From Nyssa sinensis (lineage: Eukaryota > Streptophyta > Magnoliopsida > Cornales > Nyssaceae): a stretch of 64,000 bases of DNA. Position 1 is the stretch's first letter; each line of letters begins with the position of its first letter. Position numbers and translations under genes: made by a program. Of the stretch, positions 24,655 through 37,330 are shown piece by piece. The stretch covers positions 32,833,740 to 32,897,739 of the forward strand of contig CM018051.1 of NCBI GenBank assembly GCA_008638375.1. The letters are read 5' to 3'. Under the pieces are notes generated by a model. The model was not told the origin of the DNA. It saw only the letters and a list, made by a program, of their open reading frames with translations, and ran no database searches.

Positions 24655-26472
24655 ACACCGAACCCTAAATTTTTACAGTTTGAATTTCGTGGTGTTTTGA
24701 ACACCCATTTTCTCTGCTTTCTTTTCCAATCTCTTCCCTACATCTTAACACATGTTTTTGCATCAATTTAAAGCTTCGAATATGGTTCAATTGTTGGGTT
24801 TAAGCCATGATAACCCGAACTGTATAACCTATGGTTCATGCTTATTTCTTAACCAAAATTCATGGGGTTTCGTTTGTTATGATCCCCTCTTCATGGGGAT
24901 TCATATCTCGTTCTTAAATATTGATTTAAACTGAGTTTTAAAAGGGTTGGGGTGTAAACCCGTAACCTGTAACTAGACATTTGAGGGTCATTTCTTGAGC
25001 TTTATGGTCGCGGGTATAGGTTTTTAGAATACCCTTGGAGTCTAGTTGAGGTTCTAATAACCCAAACAAGGTTTTGATCATGTGATTTCAGACCTGCTTC
25101 AAGCAAGGTCCATCAATGGCGGTTTTCATGGGTTTGGTGGTTTTTAATACTCCATTTCATGCTTGACATACTTATATACATATATTAAACATCATACGTG
25201 CACATCAAACTTAGAACAGTCCCTATCATGCTCAAATTTCTAGAGAGAGAAAAAATGGAAGCTTGAGTTTTTCTCACCTTTTAGTCACGGTTTCCTTCTC
25301 TTTCTTGCTCTAAACCCTTCTTCTATCTCCTCAGTTCTTCTTCTTTTGGTTTCTTTTGCAAGAAGAAAGCATGGTTTGCATGCTTGGGATTTTATAGAGA
25401 AAGTGACCGACCCTTCTCTCTCCTCCATTCTCTCTCTACAGTTCTCTCTCTCTTTATTCTGATTTTGTAGCCCTACATAGCCCTCCCATCTCATAAATTT
25501 TGCTTTTCTTCTTTCAGCTTTGCATTAATTTTTTGAGATATTTATACATATAATATATACATATATATACATATACACATATAAGACAACACACACACAC
25601 ACACCAGCCGACACACACACACCCCTTTTCACACACTGTTCACTCTTTTCATTTTATACTTATACATACTGACATACATACATGTTTTCATATTCATACA
25701 TACACATTTCAGTTTATACATATACATATATCATATAATTTATATATATACCTTTCTTATACTTAATTAATTAATTTAATAATTAATTAATTATATATAT
25801 ATAATTTTATTTTTTCCTCGTAATACGTGTCGTGTGACCCGGTATCCCGGGTCGGAATATTACAAATATCCCCGACCTGTAACTAACTGGTTCATGCGTA
25901 TTTCTTAATCATTTCTCATGAGGTTAGGCTTGTTGTGATCCCCTCTTCATGGGGTTTCATATTTCATTAACAAGGGTAGGTTTAATCTCATGTTTTTGAG
26001 ATTTGCATTGGGAACCCGAACCTGTAAGTTGATTTTTGGAGGTCATTTCTTGGGTTCTGTGATCGCGTAGTAGGGTTTTTAGAACACTCTTAGTCTCTGT
26101 TTGAAGTCTCGGTAAGCCATAACTGGTTTGGTAGAAGTCGGTTCAGACCTGCTTGAGCAAGGTCTTCAATGCAGGTTTGTTCATGGGTTTGGTGTTTTCA
26201 AGCGTTTTTAAGCTCTAATTTGATGCTTGAACAGGTCTAAATATAGTTTAAACATCATATACACATAAAATAGTCAATTTTACTTACACATATGTAAGTT
26301 ATTTTAGAGAGAGAAAAATAACGGTTTAGGCATTTTCTCACCTTTTTCACTGTTTTTCACCTTCTTCTACTTTTGATTCTTCCTCTATTTTCTTCAGTTT
26401 CTCTTTCTTTTGATTTCTTTCGTAAGAAACAAGCATGCTTTGCATGCTTTGGTTTTAAAGACAAGGCAACCG

Positions 26473-26510
<38 letters not shown>

Positions 26511-27107
26511 ACGTTTGCAGCCTACTCCTAGCCTTCTCAAATCCAGTCCCCATTTTCGGCTGCCTATCCCATCTCATAAATTTCTCTCTTCCACATTAAC
26601 CTTCACATTAAATGGGTGATGATATTTTGTATATATATATATATATATATATATCTCACACACACTAATACACCAAGATACACACACATCCTGCCGACAT
26701 CACACATTCTCTCACACTACACTTTTGATATTTTGGTTCCTTTTATTTTATACATAAATTTATTTTCATATATAAATATATTTATACATTATACTTATAC
26801 ACATGTACATAGGTAGATATATATATATATATATGTACTTACTTCACTACACATACACACAACACACTTTAGTGTGTATATTGTGCATTTTATATACTCT
26901 AATATGTTAATTAATTAATCTCTTTGAAAGCAATTAATCAACCTTAACTAATTATTTTCTTGTGATTAATTTCATACATTATTTTATTCATGACCTCGTA
27001 ACGCATGCCCTATGACCTGGTATTTTTGGGTCGGGGTATTACACAAACTCTCCCAACTAAACTGAAAGTCTAAACTTCTCCCACTATCCCTAGGCATTCG
27101 AACCTAT

Positions 27108-27119
27108 GCTTTGATACCA
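27108..27119 (-). promoter_or_regulatory. Primer binding site of element B (tRNA-iMet type)
   Basis: On the minus strand TGGTATCAAAGC lies 3 nt after the 5' LTR end GGGGCGTGACA. It differs from the standard TGGTATCAGAGC at one base. Confidence 0.85.
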
Positions 27120-27392
27120 CGTTGTCACGCCCCGAATTCCAACGAACCCGAGGCGCGACTGACGAGACAAAAGGAAAAATAAAATAATAAGGAAATAATC
27201 TAACGGATTCAACTCAAACTTACATTCATTTCCTTCAATGTACATCCATGTAAAGCACAGTCAATAAAAACATTCAACATGTCATTCGGGCTTAAGCCCT
27301 ACATCACAAGGTATACCCTCACGAGCCAAATATCCTTCTAGGTTCCCTCCTTCACTAAAGCATCTCTAAATCTCATGTAGCGGGAGCATCAT

Positions 27393-30025
27393 CTGAAATG
27401 TTTGTCCTACGAATGGGTTAGCTCAACTGCTAGTACAATATAATGCTAATGCAAGAAACAAAATTAAGGGTGTGGCATGTGCAAGTGTACAGTTATTTCT
27501 ACATGTCATTCAATATCATCCATAAAATATACTAGCAATAATCTACATGTCATCCAACTTATTAATGTAATTTAAGGCGTGGCATGTGCAAGTGTACATT
27601 TATCTCTACATGCATTCTAAATCATCCATGCAATGTGATGACAATAATCCACATGCCTTCCAAATCATCCATACCATGTAATAGCAATAATCCACATGAC
27701 ATCCAAGTTATCCATGCAATGTAGTGACAATGCCCATGAAACACCCACACAACTCTATGCCACAACCATGCCAACTCTATGCCGTGTCCATGTCTCGTTT
27801 TCGGAACACATCCGATGGAAGCTGAGTACCACGAAATGTCTCATTTTCGGAACACATCTGATGGAAGCTGAGTACCATGAAATGTCTCATTTTCAGAACA
27901 CATCCGATGGAAGCTGAGTACCATGTCTCGTTTTCGAAACACATCCGATGGAAGCTGAGTACCATGCAATGTCTCATTTTTGGAACACATCCGATGGAAG
28001 TTGAGTACCATGTCTCATTTTCGGAACACATCCGATGGAAGCTGAGTACCATGTTTAGCACCACGTGCTTAACCCACACTATGCTTTCAATGCATCACAC
28101 CATACCAATATGCCTTAATTCCACCATGCACTAACACAATCTCAGATAAGTAATTTGCTAACACATAGAGTATGCTTCTAAACAATGTATTCCACTTAAA
28201 GCAATCACAACATCTGAATAACAAAACCTTTTCCACATGAATGTATGCAATACATGATCAACGAAAATACATACTCAAGTCATGTGTTCACAATCTTAAC
28301 AACTCCCCAAAAATATAAATCACGTACAACCCAACACATAGAATAAATCACATCTCCATGGAGCAGCGAGAAGCAAACAACATAAACAATGAACTCAAGG
28401 TTTCTTTTTAAAGCAACATTCCTTATGTGATTTTCTGACATTAAACAAATAAATATATGATTCATTCAATCAACATGCAAATCATTCCTAAACTTAATTC
28501 TATTTCTTACTTAGCATAATATATCGTACCTGATGGGTTGGTCTCAACCCTAAGAGATCATGCTCGCGGTGTAGCCGAACTAATCAATGAGAACGTAGTC
28601 CATCTACTATATCTATCCAAAGAGTCAATCAGTTTTCTCCTCTCCCTTCAGTGTTCCTAAAACCACAAAATGTAACTCAGTCTATTGCTACTTGAGTTAT
28701 GCTATTCATCAAATTTTATGTCTTTATTTTATGAGTTTCTATTTTGCTAAGTTAAACTCTACTGTTGAGTCCGGAACGTCGAAGAAAATAGGTTTAGGTT
28801 TTTGCGGAATTTAATTCGGACATCCGAGCTAAAAAGGGCAAAACGATCATTTTGCACTCTTTACAGGCCCTTACATCCCGAGACCCCTTTTTGAAAATCG
28901 GACTCCATGGTTGAGCTCGGAATAGTTGAGATAATAAAATTCCACTATTTTTTTACTTAAATCGGAGTACGTTTGACTACGTTTGACTACGTTTCAACTC
29001 AGGGGCATTTTGATAATTTTTAATGTTATTATGGGTCTTCTATTTTTTGGGACTTCGTCTCAAAAAATGGACCTCACCATTGGTCTCAGAATGGTTGAGA
29101 TAGTCAAAATACACTAATGACTTGTCCCATTTGGACTCCAGATTATTTTGTGACATTTAAAGAATTAAATTAATTTAATTAATTAATTAATTAAATTAAA
29201 TTAATATTTTATTCAGGGGTTAGATCATAATTACTTAAACGCTTAGGGGTCAAAGTGGAATTTCTGAAAGTCTTGGGGTCAAACTTAATTTCTAAAAAGT
29301 ACAGGGGTCAATTCGTAATTTTTCAAATCTCTTATTCCTAATTCGGATAGCCAAACAGTGGCTAATCCAAAACAGGGATAGGATATCTCTGTTCCTGATT
29401 TAATTCCAATTTAATTTCATAAACTCGTAGCCAAACAATCCCAATCCCCATTTTAATTTAAAACACCAGGCTGACATGTGACAGGGGCGGGTCGGTTTTG
29501 ACCCGACCCGACCCGAACCCGAGTGTACAGTATCTTCTTCCTCATTTTTTCGGCGAGCCTCCGGTAGGGTTCCGGCGCTTTCTCCGGCACCGGCGACCAT
29601 TTTTCGGCCATTTTTCAGCAATTTCTCAATGCTATTCCCTCCCATTTTTCAAGGGGATTTCATTAGTAGCATTGTTTTTCAATTTGATCCATTGGATCTT
29701 CACGAACAGGGGCTTAAAGAGCCATGGCCGAATCTCCAGCCAAGTCCAAAACCCCATTCTCTCGGCTGTTTTGTTGTAATTTTTCTTCCTAAACGTTTCT
29801 GCACCTCACTCCATGAGTTTTCCATCATTTAAATCGAGTTTGACACATAAAATATCAAAACCCATTCCCCATAACTGTGACCTGCAACTGGGATGTTCTC
29901 TCTCTCATTTTAACCATTTTGATTAATTCTTGTTCCTAAATTCTCTATATTTCATACTTTTTCTAGCCCTACATTCAGAATAATTTAAACATACTAGAAA
30001 AATTTTGAACCAGAAAGTGGCTCAC
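27393..30025 (-). other. Candidate leader intron in element B 5' LTR
   Basis: On the minus strand the donor is CCAAG|GTGAGCCACT at 30025 and the acceptor AACATTTCAG ends at 27393. A GCTAACCC box has its A 25 nt before the AG. The same donor and acceptor are present in the 3' LTR (11745 and 6133). The minisatellite falls inside. Confidence 0.55.
27793..28053. repeat. Minisatellite, six units of 41-46 bp (element B 5' LTR)
   Basis: Six head-to-tail units of the same sequence as at 6533-6747, with one unit more than the other LTR. A single matching unit is present in C1 near 7727, so the expansion is specific to B's lineage. Confidence 0.95.
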
Positions 30026-30521
30026 CTTGGTTTCGGTTTTCTCTCCTTGGTTGAGCCCCTCCTCGAGTGCCTCCTAAATCTCCCACCCTTCTTCTTCTCT
30101 GGTTATCGCTTTCTCTCAGGTCATACACACACGCCCATACTTATAAACACATAATTGCCTCTCTCTTTCTCTCTCTATTATTTGTTTTCGCTCTCTCTCT
30201 CTCTTTCTCCCTCTCTCTCTCTCTCCACTGTCTGACTTGCCCATCCATACCCTGAATTCCTCTTACACACACAATCACCTACTGCCTGCCACCACCACTC
30301 TCCATTGTGTGTTTGACACTTAATTTCCATTTACACACACATATTATATCACAGACACACATGCACCAGTTATATATATACATATATATACCCACGTGCA
30401 CACACACACAATCAGATCCATGTAGATATATATATATATATATATCTGTATAATACACACATAATTATTTTTAAATATACACATATCCATATACACACAC
30501 CTCACACATGTATTAATAATA

Positions 30522-30565
<44 letters not shown>

Positions 30566-30610
30566 TTGAAAATCTTATTTAAAAAAAAAATTTCAGGTTA
30601 TTACAATAGT

Positions 30611-33600
30611 ATTTTAGGAACTCTTACATTTTTCTTTTCAAACTGAACACACGACTAGAAATTCTGTCGAGTCTGCAACACAACACACAATGCTTCCCAT
30701 ACCCTCTCATTCGAAAGGGAATAAACAAGAACTTCATCAATAAGTATAACCCAAAAAGCTTAGGGTGTAGGTAAAATCATTCTTTATAAAACCTGTAAAT
30801 GTCATACAAACATTTGTCAATCCAAATAAAACAAGAAGGTGCTTGTGATCACCACAATGTATAGATAATGCGGTAACTAGATTCTATTTAGTTAAGAATT
30901 TGATCTCTTTATAAGGCAATAACTCAAACGAGTTGTCTAAAAAAAAATTCCTGGAATTCCTATTCCATCGGTGTTAATTTTAGGTGAACATCTTCATCAT
31001 TACTGAAAATCAAGTTTGGTAATAAACGACTAGGCCACTGAAATTATTCAAGATCAAGAAAAATATGTGATGAATCGCATTTTGACTATCTAGGAAGTAA
31101 ACAATTTCTCTCCGGATTACATACAATCACCTTTTATTGACAATAGTCAATCGTTAATCGAGGAGTCGCCAACTAATCTATGCCAAATGTTTTTGTCAAA
31201 TGTGGTCATGTCCATTACTATACTATCGAATATGAATTTTGGATCTATAATTTAGATATTGCAATTCTATCAAATCTCTATAAGTATATATCTAGTCCGA
31301 CTAACTTTTCTCAGTTGAGTCTGACCTTAATCGAAAAACACAACTCCGACAGATAGGGAATGCCCTTCATAAATATTAGCTCCTAAGTTACTGAGTGATG
31401 GGCGCCCAACCATCACTTGTAACATCGGACCTGTCACCAATTTGACACTTACCATACCCTTACCTGATTCCGTAAGCCTTTCTAATTGTAAGTTCTAATT
31501 CGGCATGCTTCTGATGCTAAGTGACACATTCACGATCCGACTTATATTGTCAATCATAGTTTACCTATAATTACCTACATTGGTCAAATCTTGATTTTTG
31601 TTTCCAAAATTCCTTAGGGTTATGTATATGCATATACATATATCTAAACAGTACCTCACAGTTACTTCTTTTCTATCTAAAAAGTTCACACGATCTTTAG
31701 TGATTCATCCTGACTTAATAAAAAAAGAATTCTTCATTTTCCCTAATTCCAACAAAACTATTATCAATCCTAGCTACCTTACTCGCTACTCAATTATCTT
31801 CCTGACTAGTTACTTAACTACTCCTAACATTTCTCCATCTCCATATGATGCCTTTTAAAATGGTTACCATTTTAAATGTCACTAAATCAAAACATTACTT
31901 TCCAGTTGCAAATGCATTCCTAAATAATGTGACACGCCATTTAATACTTCATTCCCCTCTATTCATAAATGTTCATGTATGCTAGTGAACAATACTTACA
32001 TATTAAATATATAAATAGCACACAATTATTTAATTACATTACTGTTGGCACCCAACCCAAAAGCTTATACTTTTTCCCATGAAATTCATTATTCCTATAG
32101 TGTTTTAACAATTTCAAATGTAAAAGTTCTCGCCCCATCTATATTTCTTTCTCATTTATGTATAACATTTTTTTCCATATAGAGCCATTATAATATCGTC
32201 AACATACTCTCGTAGTCAAGTATCCAAGCAACACATACTCATTCTTTTTCCAATCAATAACACATAAGTATCAAAGATCCATTGTACTCATATGTCCAAG
32301 CACATTCATGCTTAAGGGCTAACAATGATACATGCTAAGGACACTCATTATTATGCTCTAACACCAAAGATGTAGTAATAAGAATAGAAAATATATATAA
32401 ATTAATGTTACCAATCCCTCTTTATTTTCTGAATATCCTTAATATATTCTAGATCTCGTACAGCGTCATCTAACTTGGCCACCACCCAAGCAAACATAAG
32501 TAAACTTCTAATCTACTATGATCTCCCCAAGATCACTAACCAACCTATTTGAATACATAGCCTCACTATCATGCAATGAATTTTAAAAGCTTGAATTCTT
32601 TTTTCGATTTTATATTTATCCTATTTCTAAGTTGTATGCGATGTACTAATTTATGCAATTTATTTATGTCCATAAATACCCACCAATATGCTTCATATGC
32701 TAAACACCTAGCACATAATAATCAATTTATAGGATGTTTAGTATTTATCGAACAATCATAGACTTAATTAGGTATACAAGCTACTAAACTCATAATGTTA
32801 TGATATATCAATTTGATGCACTCCTTGTGCCACTTAGTTACACTTTCATTTATACATGGTATATATATCACCCTTTATACAATGCCTACGTGGCAAACAC
32901 AATGCTTTAAGGAGGCCCTTTTGTATACAACTTCTACCAAATCATACTTAAGTTCCTAACCCAATACACATACATCTACGATTTTTTTCTATGTCAACTT
33001 GTATCTCTCATAATCATATTTTGATATATCATAGTCAATGATAATCACAATAAACATACGTGTTTATTTTGCGCACTAATTTATGTTAATGATGTCATAG
33101 TATACATACATACTCAAATGTAATCATACTATTCATTTGAGATCCTTATATTCAAGTTCTTGTCAATTAGGATGTAATTATAATTTTGAGTATTACATGT
33201 GTATCAACATTACATGTCAAGTTAAACATCACATATTTAAAATATATTTGTAAACAATCTACATATGCTTGCAAACAACGATAATATTAATTTATGCATT
33301 TCACATCCCTACTTTTGTTTTCATCAAGTAATAAGATTTATAGCAGCACACATGTACAAATTGTACATATACACCTTGTATATCCACTTAGTAATTTCAA
33401 AAATATTAAACATTGACGCAACAAGAAGTATTTAATCATAATATTAAACTACTCCTCATATTCACTTATTTGTATATCTCATGCTATAACAAGCATGACA
33501 ATTCTTATACTACCTACTAAACATGCAAGAGATATCCTTATATATGTACATGCACTTGCAAATAACCTTGGCATCTACTTAGGCATTTCCTATTTTTAAC

Positions 33601-33931
33601 TTATTTTACCATAATCAGTGTAACATATAGCAAGTATATATGCACTAATACTTCAAACTAAATCACACTCATATTATCCAAGTATTTGAGTATACAGTTA
33701 CTAATAATTATATCATAAGATCATGATTTTCACACATGTATTGTTCAAGAGAACATATAATACCTTTTAAAGTGAGTGTATAAACTCCTACTAAACACCG
33801 ACAACGAGTATTTTATATAAACAAGTCAAAATTATAAAGCACATACTTCAAATAAAAATATTTCTTTTACCCAATCTTTATCATTTTAATTTAAGCCTTA
33901 TCCCATCATCCCTAGGTATTTAAAACCTAGA
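30611..33931 (-). mobile_element. Element A internal region, 5' part (decayed)
   Basis: This lies between B's right target duplication and A's primer binding site. Apart from the protease relic I recognise no gag or RT motif. The sequence is AT-rich with stops in all frames. A GGGCGCCCAACCATCACTTG block near 31388 resembles one in B's internal region near 18449, placed likewise before the protease, which supports common ancestry. Confidence 0.65.
31090..31275 (-). pseudogene. Aspartic protease relic of element A
   Basis: The minus strand encodes VMDMTTFDKNIW at about 31210, matching the [15 protein letters not shown] block of the coding element. After a short gap it encodes DYC-stop-KVIVCNPERNC at about 31110-31160, matching [16 protein letters not shown]. 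Stops lie within the frame. The protease upstream (5') of the integrase relic at 4.5-5.3 kb is the order expected for a minus-strand Ty3/gypsy element split by insertion B. Confidence 0.6.
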
Positions 33932-33943
33932 GCTCTGATACCA
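33932..33943 (-). promoter_or_regulatory. Primer binding site of element A (tRNA-iMet type)
   Basis: The minus strand has an exact TGGTATCAGAGC, 3 nt (GGA) after the 5' LTR end. The LTR end itself has mutated from TGACA to TGAAA. Confidence 0.88.
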
Positions 33944-33946
33944 TCC

Positions 33947-36306
33947 TTTCATGCCCTAAGACCTCAAAGACCCGCGTTGTGATCGACTTCCCTAGGGTAC
34001 ATCTAGTAATATTTAAAATTCACCTTACTTGATATTCATTCCATGAATTATATTATTTACTAATTAACTATTATAAATTTTTTCATGAAGCCCTATGCAT
34101 CAAAAATAAAAAAACAAAAAAATCAGATTCATTTAGGAGACAACCTAGGGTTCATTTCTTTTTTTGTTCACTAAACAGTTCAACCCTGTTTGAAACTCCA
34201 TAACTCACTACTCATAAGACCTAATATCTTGAAACTTTTAGAGCAGGTTCTAATATGAGTCTACTTTCAGTGAGCTTTAGAATTACTCAAAAATACATCT
34301 GATAACTCAAGTTATTAATAAAAAGGTAAAGGTGGGTCTGAACTGCTTTGTTCACACAGCAGGTCCACCTTGTTTAAAGCTCTGTATCTCCAAATTTATA
34401 AACCCTTATACTATGAACTTTATATTTCATATTCAAATATAAGTCTAGTTTCCATAAAATTTGGAAGCACTAGAAAAGAGTACTTGGAACTCAAGTTATG
34501 GACTGATTTGTAAACAATGGTCAAATTCTGCGTAGGTTTCTTAAAATAAGCATAACTCCTGCAATATTTTCCTAATTAAGGGCGTTCTTAAGCAATTTGA
34601 AATCTAAGACAAGTAGTTTTAATATGAAATTCAAATTCCATAGGATGTAGGAGATATGGTCTTTACAATTGGGTTGTTTTACACGGCCTTCAGCAAAAAT
34701 GCTAAACTGATACCAATATCATTTCACATCTGGCTATATATAATTTAAACTACAAATACATATTTTATTTCTAAAAAAAAGTACACAAGTAAGCAAGCTC
34801 CTCACGTAAATTTCATGATGTCCAAGTGAACAACATAAATGTCATTCCAAGGGAGATTTCAATGGTTCTTCAATTTCTACCCAACATGACCTATTTCAAA
34901 TATATATACATGTTCAAGAGTTATTCAAAAATGAAAATAAATACATTCTTCACATGATGGTCTTCCGAATATCAAAAATGATATCTTCCCAAAAATAGCT
35001 TGGTGATAGTGGTCCTTCAATTTGAGGTTGTTTCCTTGCCTGCTCCTGCATCTAGTAGGGGTCAGTTTAACAGCCCTAGTAGAAGAAATCTAAACATAGG
35101 CAAGAACATGTGGTGACATGTATATGCTTGTGCACGTGTAGTGACAACCGAGTGCTCATCAAGCATGTTTTGTCAATAATAAAAATTCAAACCAATAACC
35201 AAGTTCGCATGTGCTGAAGCATATAAGCTTCCAAAGAAGCATTATCAAGGAAATCAACGTATATTATTCCAAAATTTAAGGTTTCATTCCACTTCAGTTC
35301 TTTCAATTATTCAAAGTTTCCATTTTCATCTCTCACGTCTTAATCCCAAGACTATATTCCTTGTTGGCTCCCGGTAAGCCTTGTGTGCTTTATTAGCTAC
35401 TAACCCGATGGAGACATACAACCACCCACGTGGGTTCACGACTCGTAAGCCGAAGGAAGACACCATCTTGAACACTAATCAAAATCCCGGATAAGCGTAA
35501 TCTCACCATACTTAAAATCACATAATTGATGTGCCTAATCCTAGCCCTATGTTCATCATTTTATAAGTGTTCATTATCACACTTCCAAGGGCTTATCATT
35601 CATGCTTATGTTCACAAGTCATTATATTTTCATCATAAGGGTTAAGCATTCAAGTAACTTTATCAAATTTTCATAATTTCACATAAAGGATTCATTCAAG
35701 CAATTTCACAAACACCTTACATGCCATTTACAATATCAAACATGATACACATAAAACTCCTTTTGTGATTTCACCAATCAAACCTTTTCACATTCAACCG
35801 GGAGTTATATCAACATCAAGATAGGATAAAAACCATTCATTTTATAGCAAGAATTCAACTAATACATAGATTTTGAAGGTACATGCAACATATGCCCAAA
35901 AACGCAAAATTCATAATTCTATGGCAATAGATGAGATAGACATGCAATGAATCTACCTACACACTTCCCATACCTAGGTTTAGAAATTCCTACCGCAATT
36001 TTTCAAGTAGTGGTAGAAACCACAAATGTGTTCTTGATGGTTTTGGCTAGAATCTTCCAAATTCTTAACTTCACTTGGTGCTTATAGGCAGAACAAGGTT
36101 TGTCCTTCTTCAATCTTCCAAAATATGTCCCAAATCCTTGAAGAATCTCCCAATTTCCTCATTTTCCTTTTCTTCCTCTTTTTCTCCCTTCCTCTCATCT
36201 CTTTTACGCAAATGTGTGTGTGTTTCTAATGTGTGTTTTAGGTGTGTCAGGATTTTGGCTTTATCAACCAAAAGCAAGACAAAATATGAAATTTTTTTTT
36301 GCCCCT
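33947..36306 (-). mobile_element. Element A, 5' LTR (interrupted at 36307 by element F)
   Basis: The start TTTCATGCCCTAAGACC is a decayed form of TGTCACGCCCCGA. From 35236 it matches 3081-4120, the other LTR of A. It stops at GCCCCT, where the other copy reads GCTCCCCCTTATTTC, so F sits in the CCCCT run. CCCCT (36302-36306) is the presumed left duplication; the right one lies beyond the window. A donor-like GTAGGAATT is at 35993. Confidence 0.82.
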
Positions 36307-37049
36307 TGTCACAACCCGAAACCCACCCTATGCGGATCTCGTATCGCGGGGCCGACCCAATGGCCGTCCTTACTTTTTCCTTTCTTTTGTATTAGTATCA
36401 ATGACCACAATATATATAATGTAAAGCTTAACCAGTACATCAGCGAAAATCTTAATATAAAATATTGTTTGACAACAAAAAAATGTAAACCGACATAAAC
36501 TTAACATAATGCCAGTCTTAGGTGGTGAGTACATGGGAGAAACTATATCACTTCTATCATACTCCTCAACTGTCCCCCTATGCTCTTGGACTCCTACTGT
36601 AGTCCTGCAACATTTTCACTTGAAAAATAAGTAAGTGGGGTGAGCTAACAAAGCTCAGTAAGTAAAAGCCTATCTCCGACACGAGTTAGGGTTAACATAG
36701 AAAAATATGAACTCATAGGGTGAAGATGATAGCCAATCATGAAATTCAGTTGTAGTTAACGATAAAATACCACAATGGCCAATGAACAGTAAGTCACAAT
36801 AATCAAACATGAGTAGTGGTGTAGCATGAACATGGAAAAGCTCAATAACATCAGTCAACATAAAAATACTGCCACAATAAATTGGTCACAATCAAGTACA
36901 ATCAATGAGTGAACTGTCAACATAGAATTAATCATAGGGAATGGCAACATCCTATGAATCCAATAAACGTAAACATATAAGTCAAACATAAGTGATGCAT
37001 TTACTCTGTTCAGGGTTTGGTAGACCTTCGGTCTTTTAGGGCCCGGCAT

Positions 37050-37330
37050 ACCCCCCTCTTAACCTCAATGCATATACAGTGCCCTCATAACTCAATGCGT
37101 AAAAATGCCCTCATTTTAATATGTCCTGTCAATCGACCCAGAGGTCCTGTCAATCTTGTCAATCGACCCGGAGGTCTTGTCAATCGACTTGTAGGTCTTG
37201 TCAATCGACTCGGAGGTCCTGCATACTCCCCTTAACCTCAATGCATATAAAATTCCCTTATAACTCAATGCGTAAAAATGACATCATTGCCATATGTCCG
37301 TTTATAGACTCGACCCATAGGTCCTATCAA
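37050..37330. repeat. 24-bp tandem repeat within a larger duplication in LTR F
   Basis: Four units of roughly GGTCYTGTCAATCGACYYGGA occur at 37120-37225. They are flanked by two copies of CTTAACCTCAATGCATATA...ACTCAATGCGTAAAAATG (about 37060-37110 and 37230-37280), so a block of about 170 bp is also duplicated. Confidence 0.85.

Larger units (their letters stand above)
22411..25277 (-). other. Candidate leader intron in solo LTR E
   Basis: On the minus strand the donor is AAAAG|GTGAGAAAAA at 25277 and the acceptor CCCCCCTTTCAG ends at 22411. A GCTTACCC box has its A 29 nt before the AG. Confidence 0.5.
21979..25864 (-). mobile_element. Solo LTR E, nested in D
   Basis: The element starts TGTCACGACCCGAAACCC and ends GGGTCGGAATATTACA, 3886 bp, flanked by AATAT at 21974-21978 and 25865-25869. 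It belongs to the same family and orientation as D, so an LTR has jumped into a relative. The interrupted D sequence resumes with CCCCGACCTGTAACTAACTG, which parallels E itself at about 24960-24975. It contains the hairpin (24618-24654), paired TGACGTCA sites (24515-24533), several units of the 140-bp module (about 23680-24260) and splice-like sites. Confidence 0.92.
18949..27043 (-). mobile_element. Solo LTR D, containing solo LTR E
   Basis: The element starts TGTCACGACTTGAAACCC and ends GGGTCGGGGTATTACA, flanked by CAAAC at 18944-18948 and 27044-27048. Removing E and one of its target duplications leaves about 4.2 kb, close to C2 (4.26 kb). It lies in B's internal region just inside the primer binding site. 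Landmarks on the minus strand are TA runs (26620-26840), a GA-rich stretch (26476-26509), a GTGAG donor-like site at 26341 and a degenerate acceptor (TTTCAAG) near 19373. No coding region is present. Confidence 0.9.
5856..30605 (-). mobile_element. Element B: complete but non-autonomous LTR retrotransposon with nested insertions
   Basis: The element is flanked by the direct repeat ATAGT (5851-5855 and 30606-30610). It begins TGTCACGCCCCGAATTC and ends GGTTATTACA. A PBS (27108-27119, minus strand) lies 3 nt inside the right LTR, and a purine tract (16577-16589, minus strand) abuts the left LTR. The right LTR is therefore the 5' LTR and the element is on the minus strand. Excluding nested insertions C1, C2 and D (with E), the left LTR is about 3.42 kb, the right LTR 3.48 kb and the internal region about 2.45 kb. 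That is too short for gag-pol, and only a protease relic is visible. B is thus a deletion derivative that presumably moved with proteins from a related element. It is inserted in the internal region of element A. Confidence 0.9.
27123..30605 (-). mobile_element. Element B, 5' LTR (uninterrupted, 3483 bp)
   Basis: This is the intact partner of the LTR at 5856-16576 and supplies the empty sites for C1 and C2. In sense order it has a TAA microsatellite, TA runs (30424-30447), a GA-rich leader (30160-30230), a donor-like site (30025), degenerate 140-bp modules (28680-29110), the minisatellite (27793-28053), an acceptor-like site (27393) and the terminus GGGGCGTGACA. A TCGGG-rich block near 29485-29520 parallels those in other LTRs. 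Confidence 0.92.

Noticed and set aside
27793..28053. Regularly repeated units that could suggest a CRISPR array
   Set aside because: Units are head-to-tail without unique spacers, vary among themselves, and lie in a plant LTR; it is a minisatellite.
30611..33931. Host gene or regulatory region in this AT-rich stretch
   Set aside because: It has stops in all frames and no exon-like pattern, and is bounded by a protease relic and a primer binding site; it is decayed element A.
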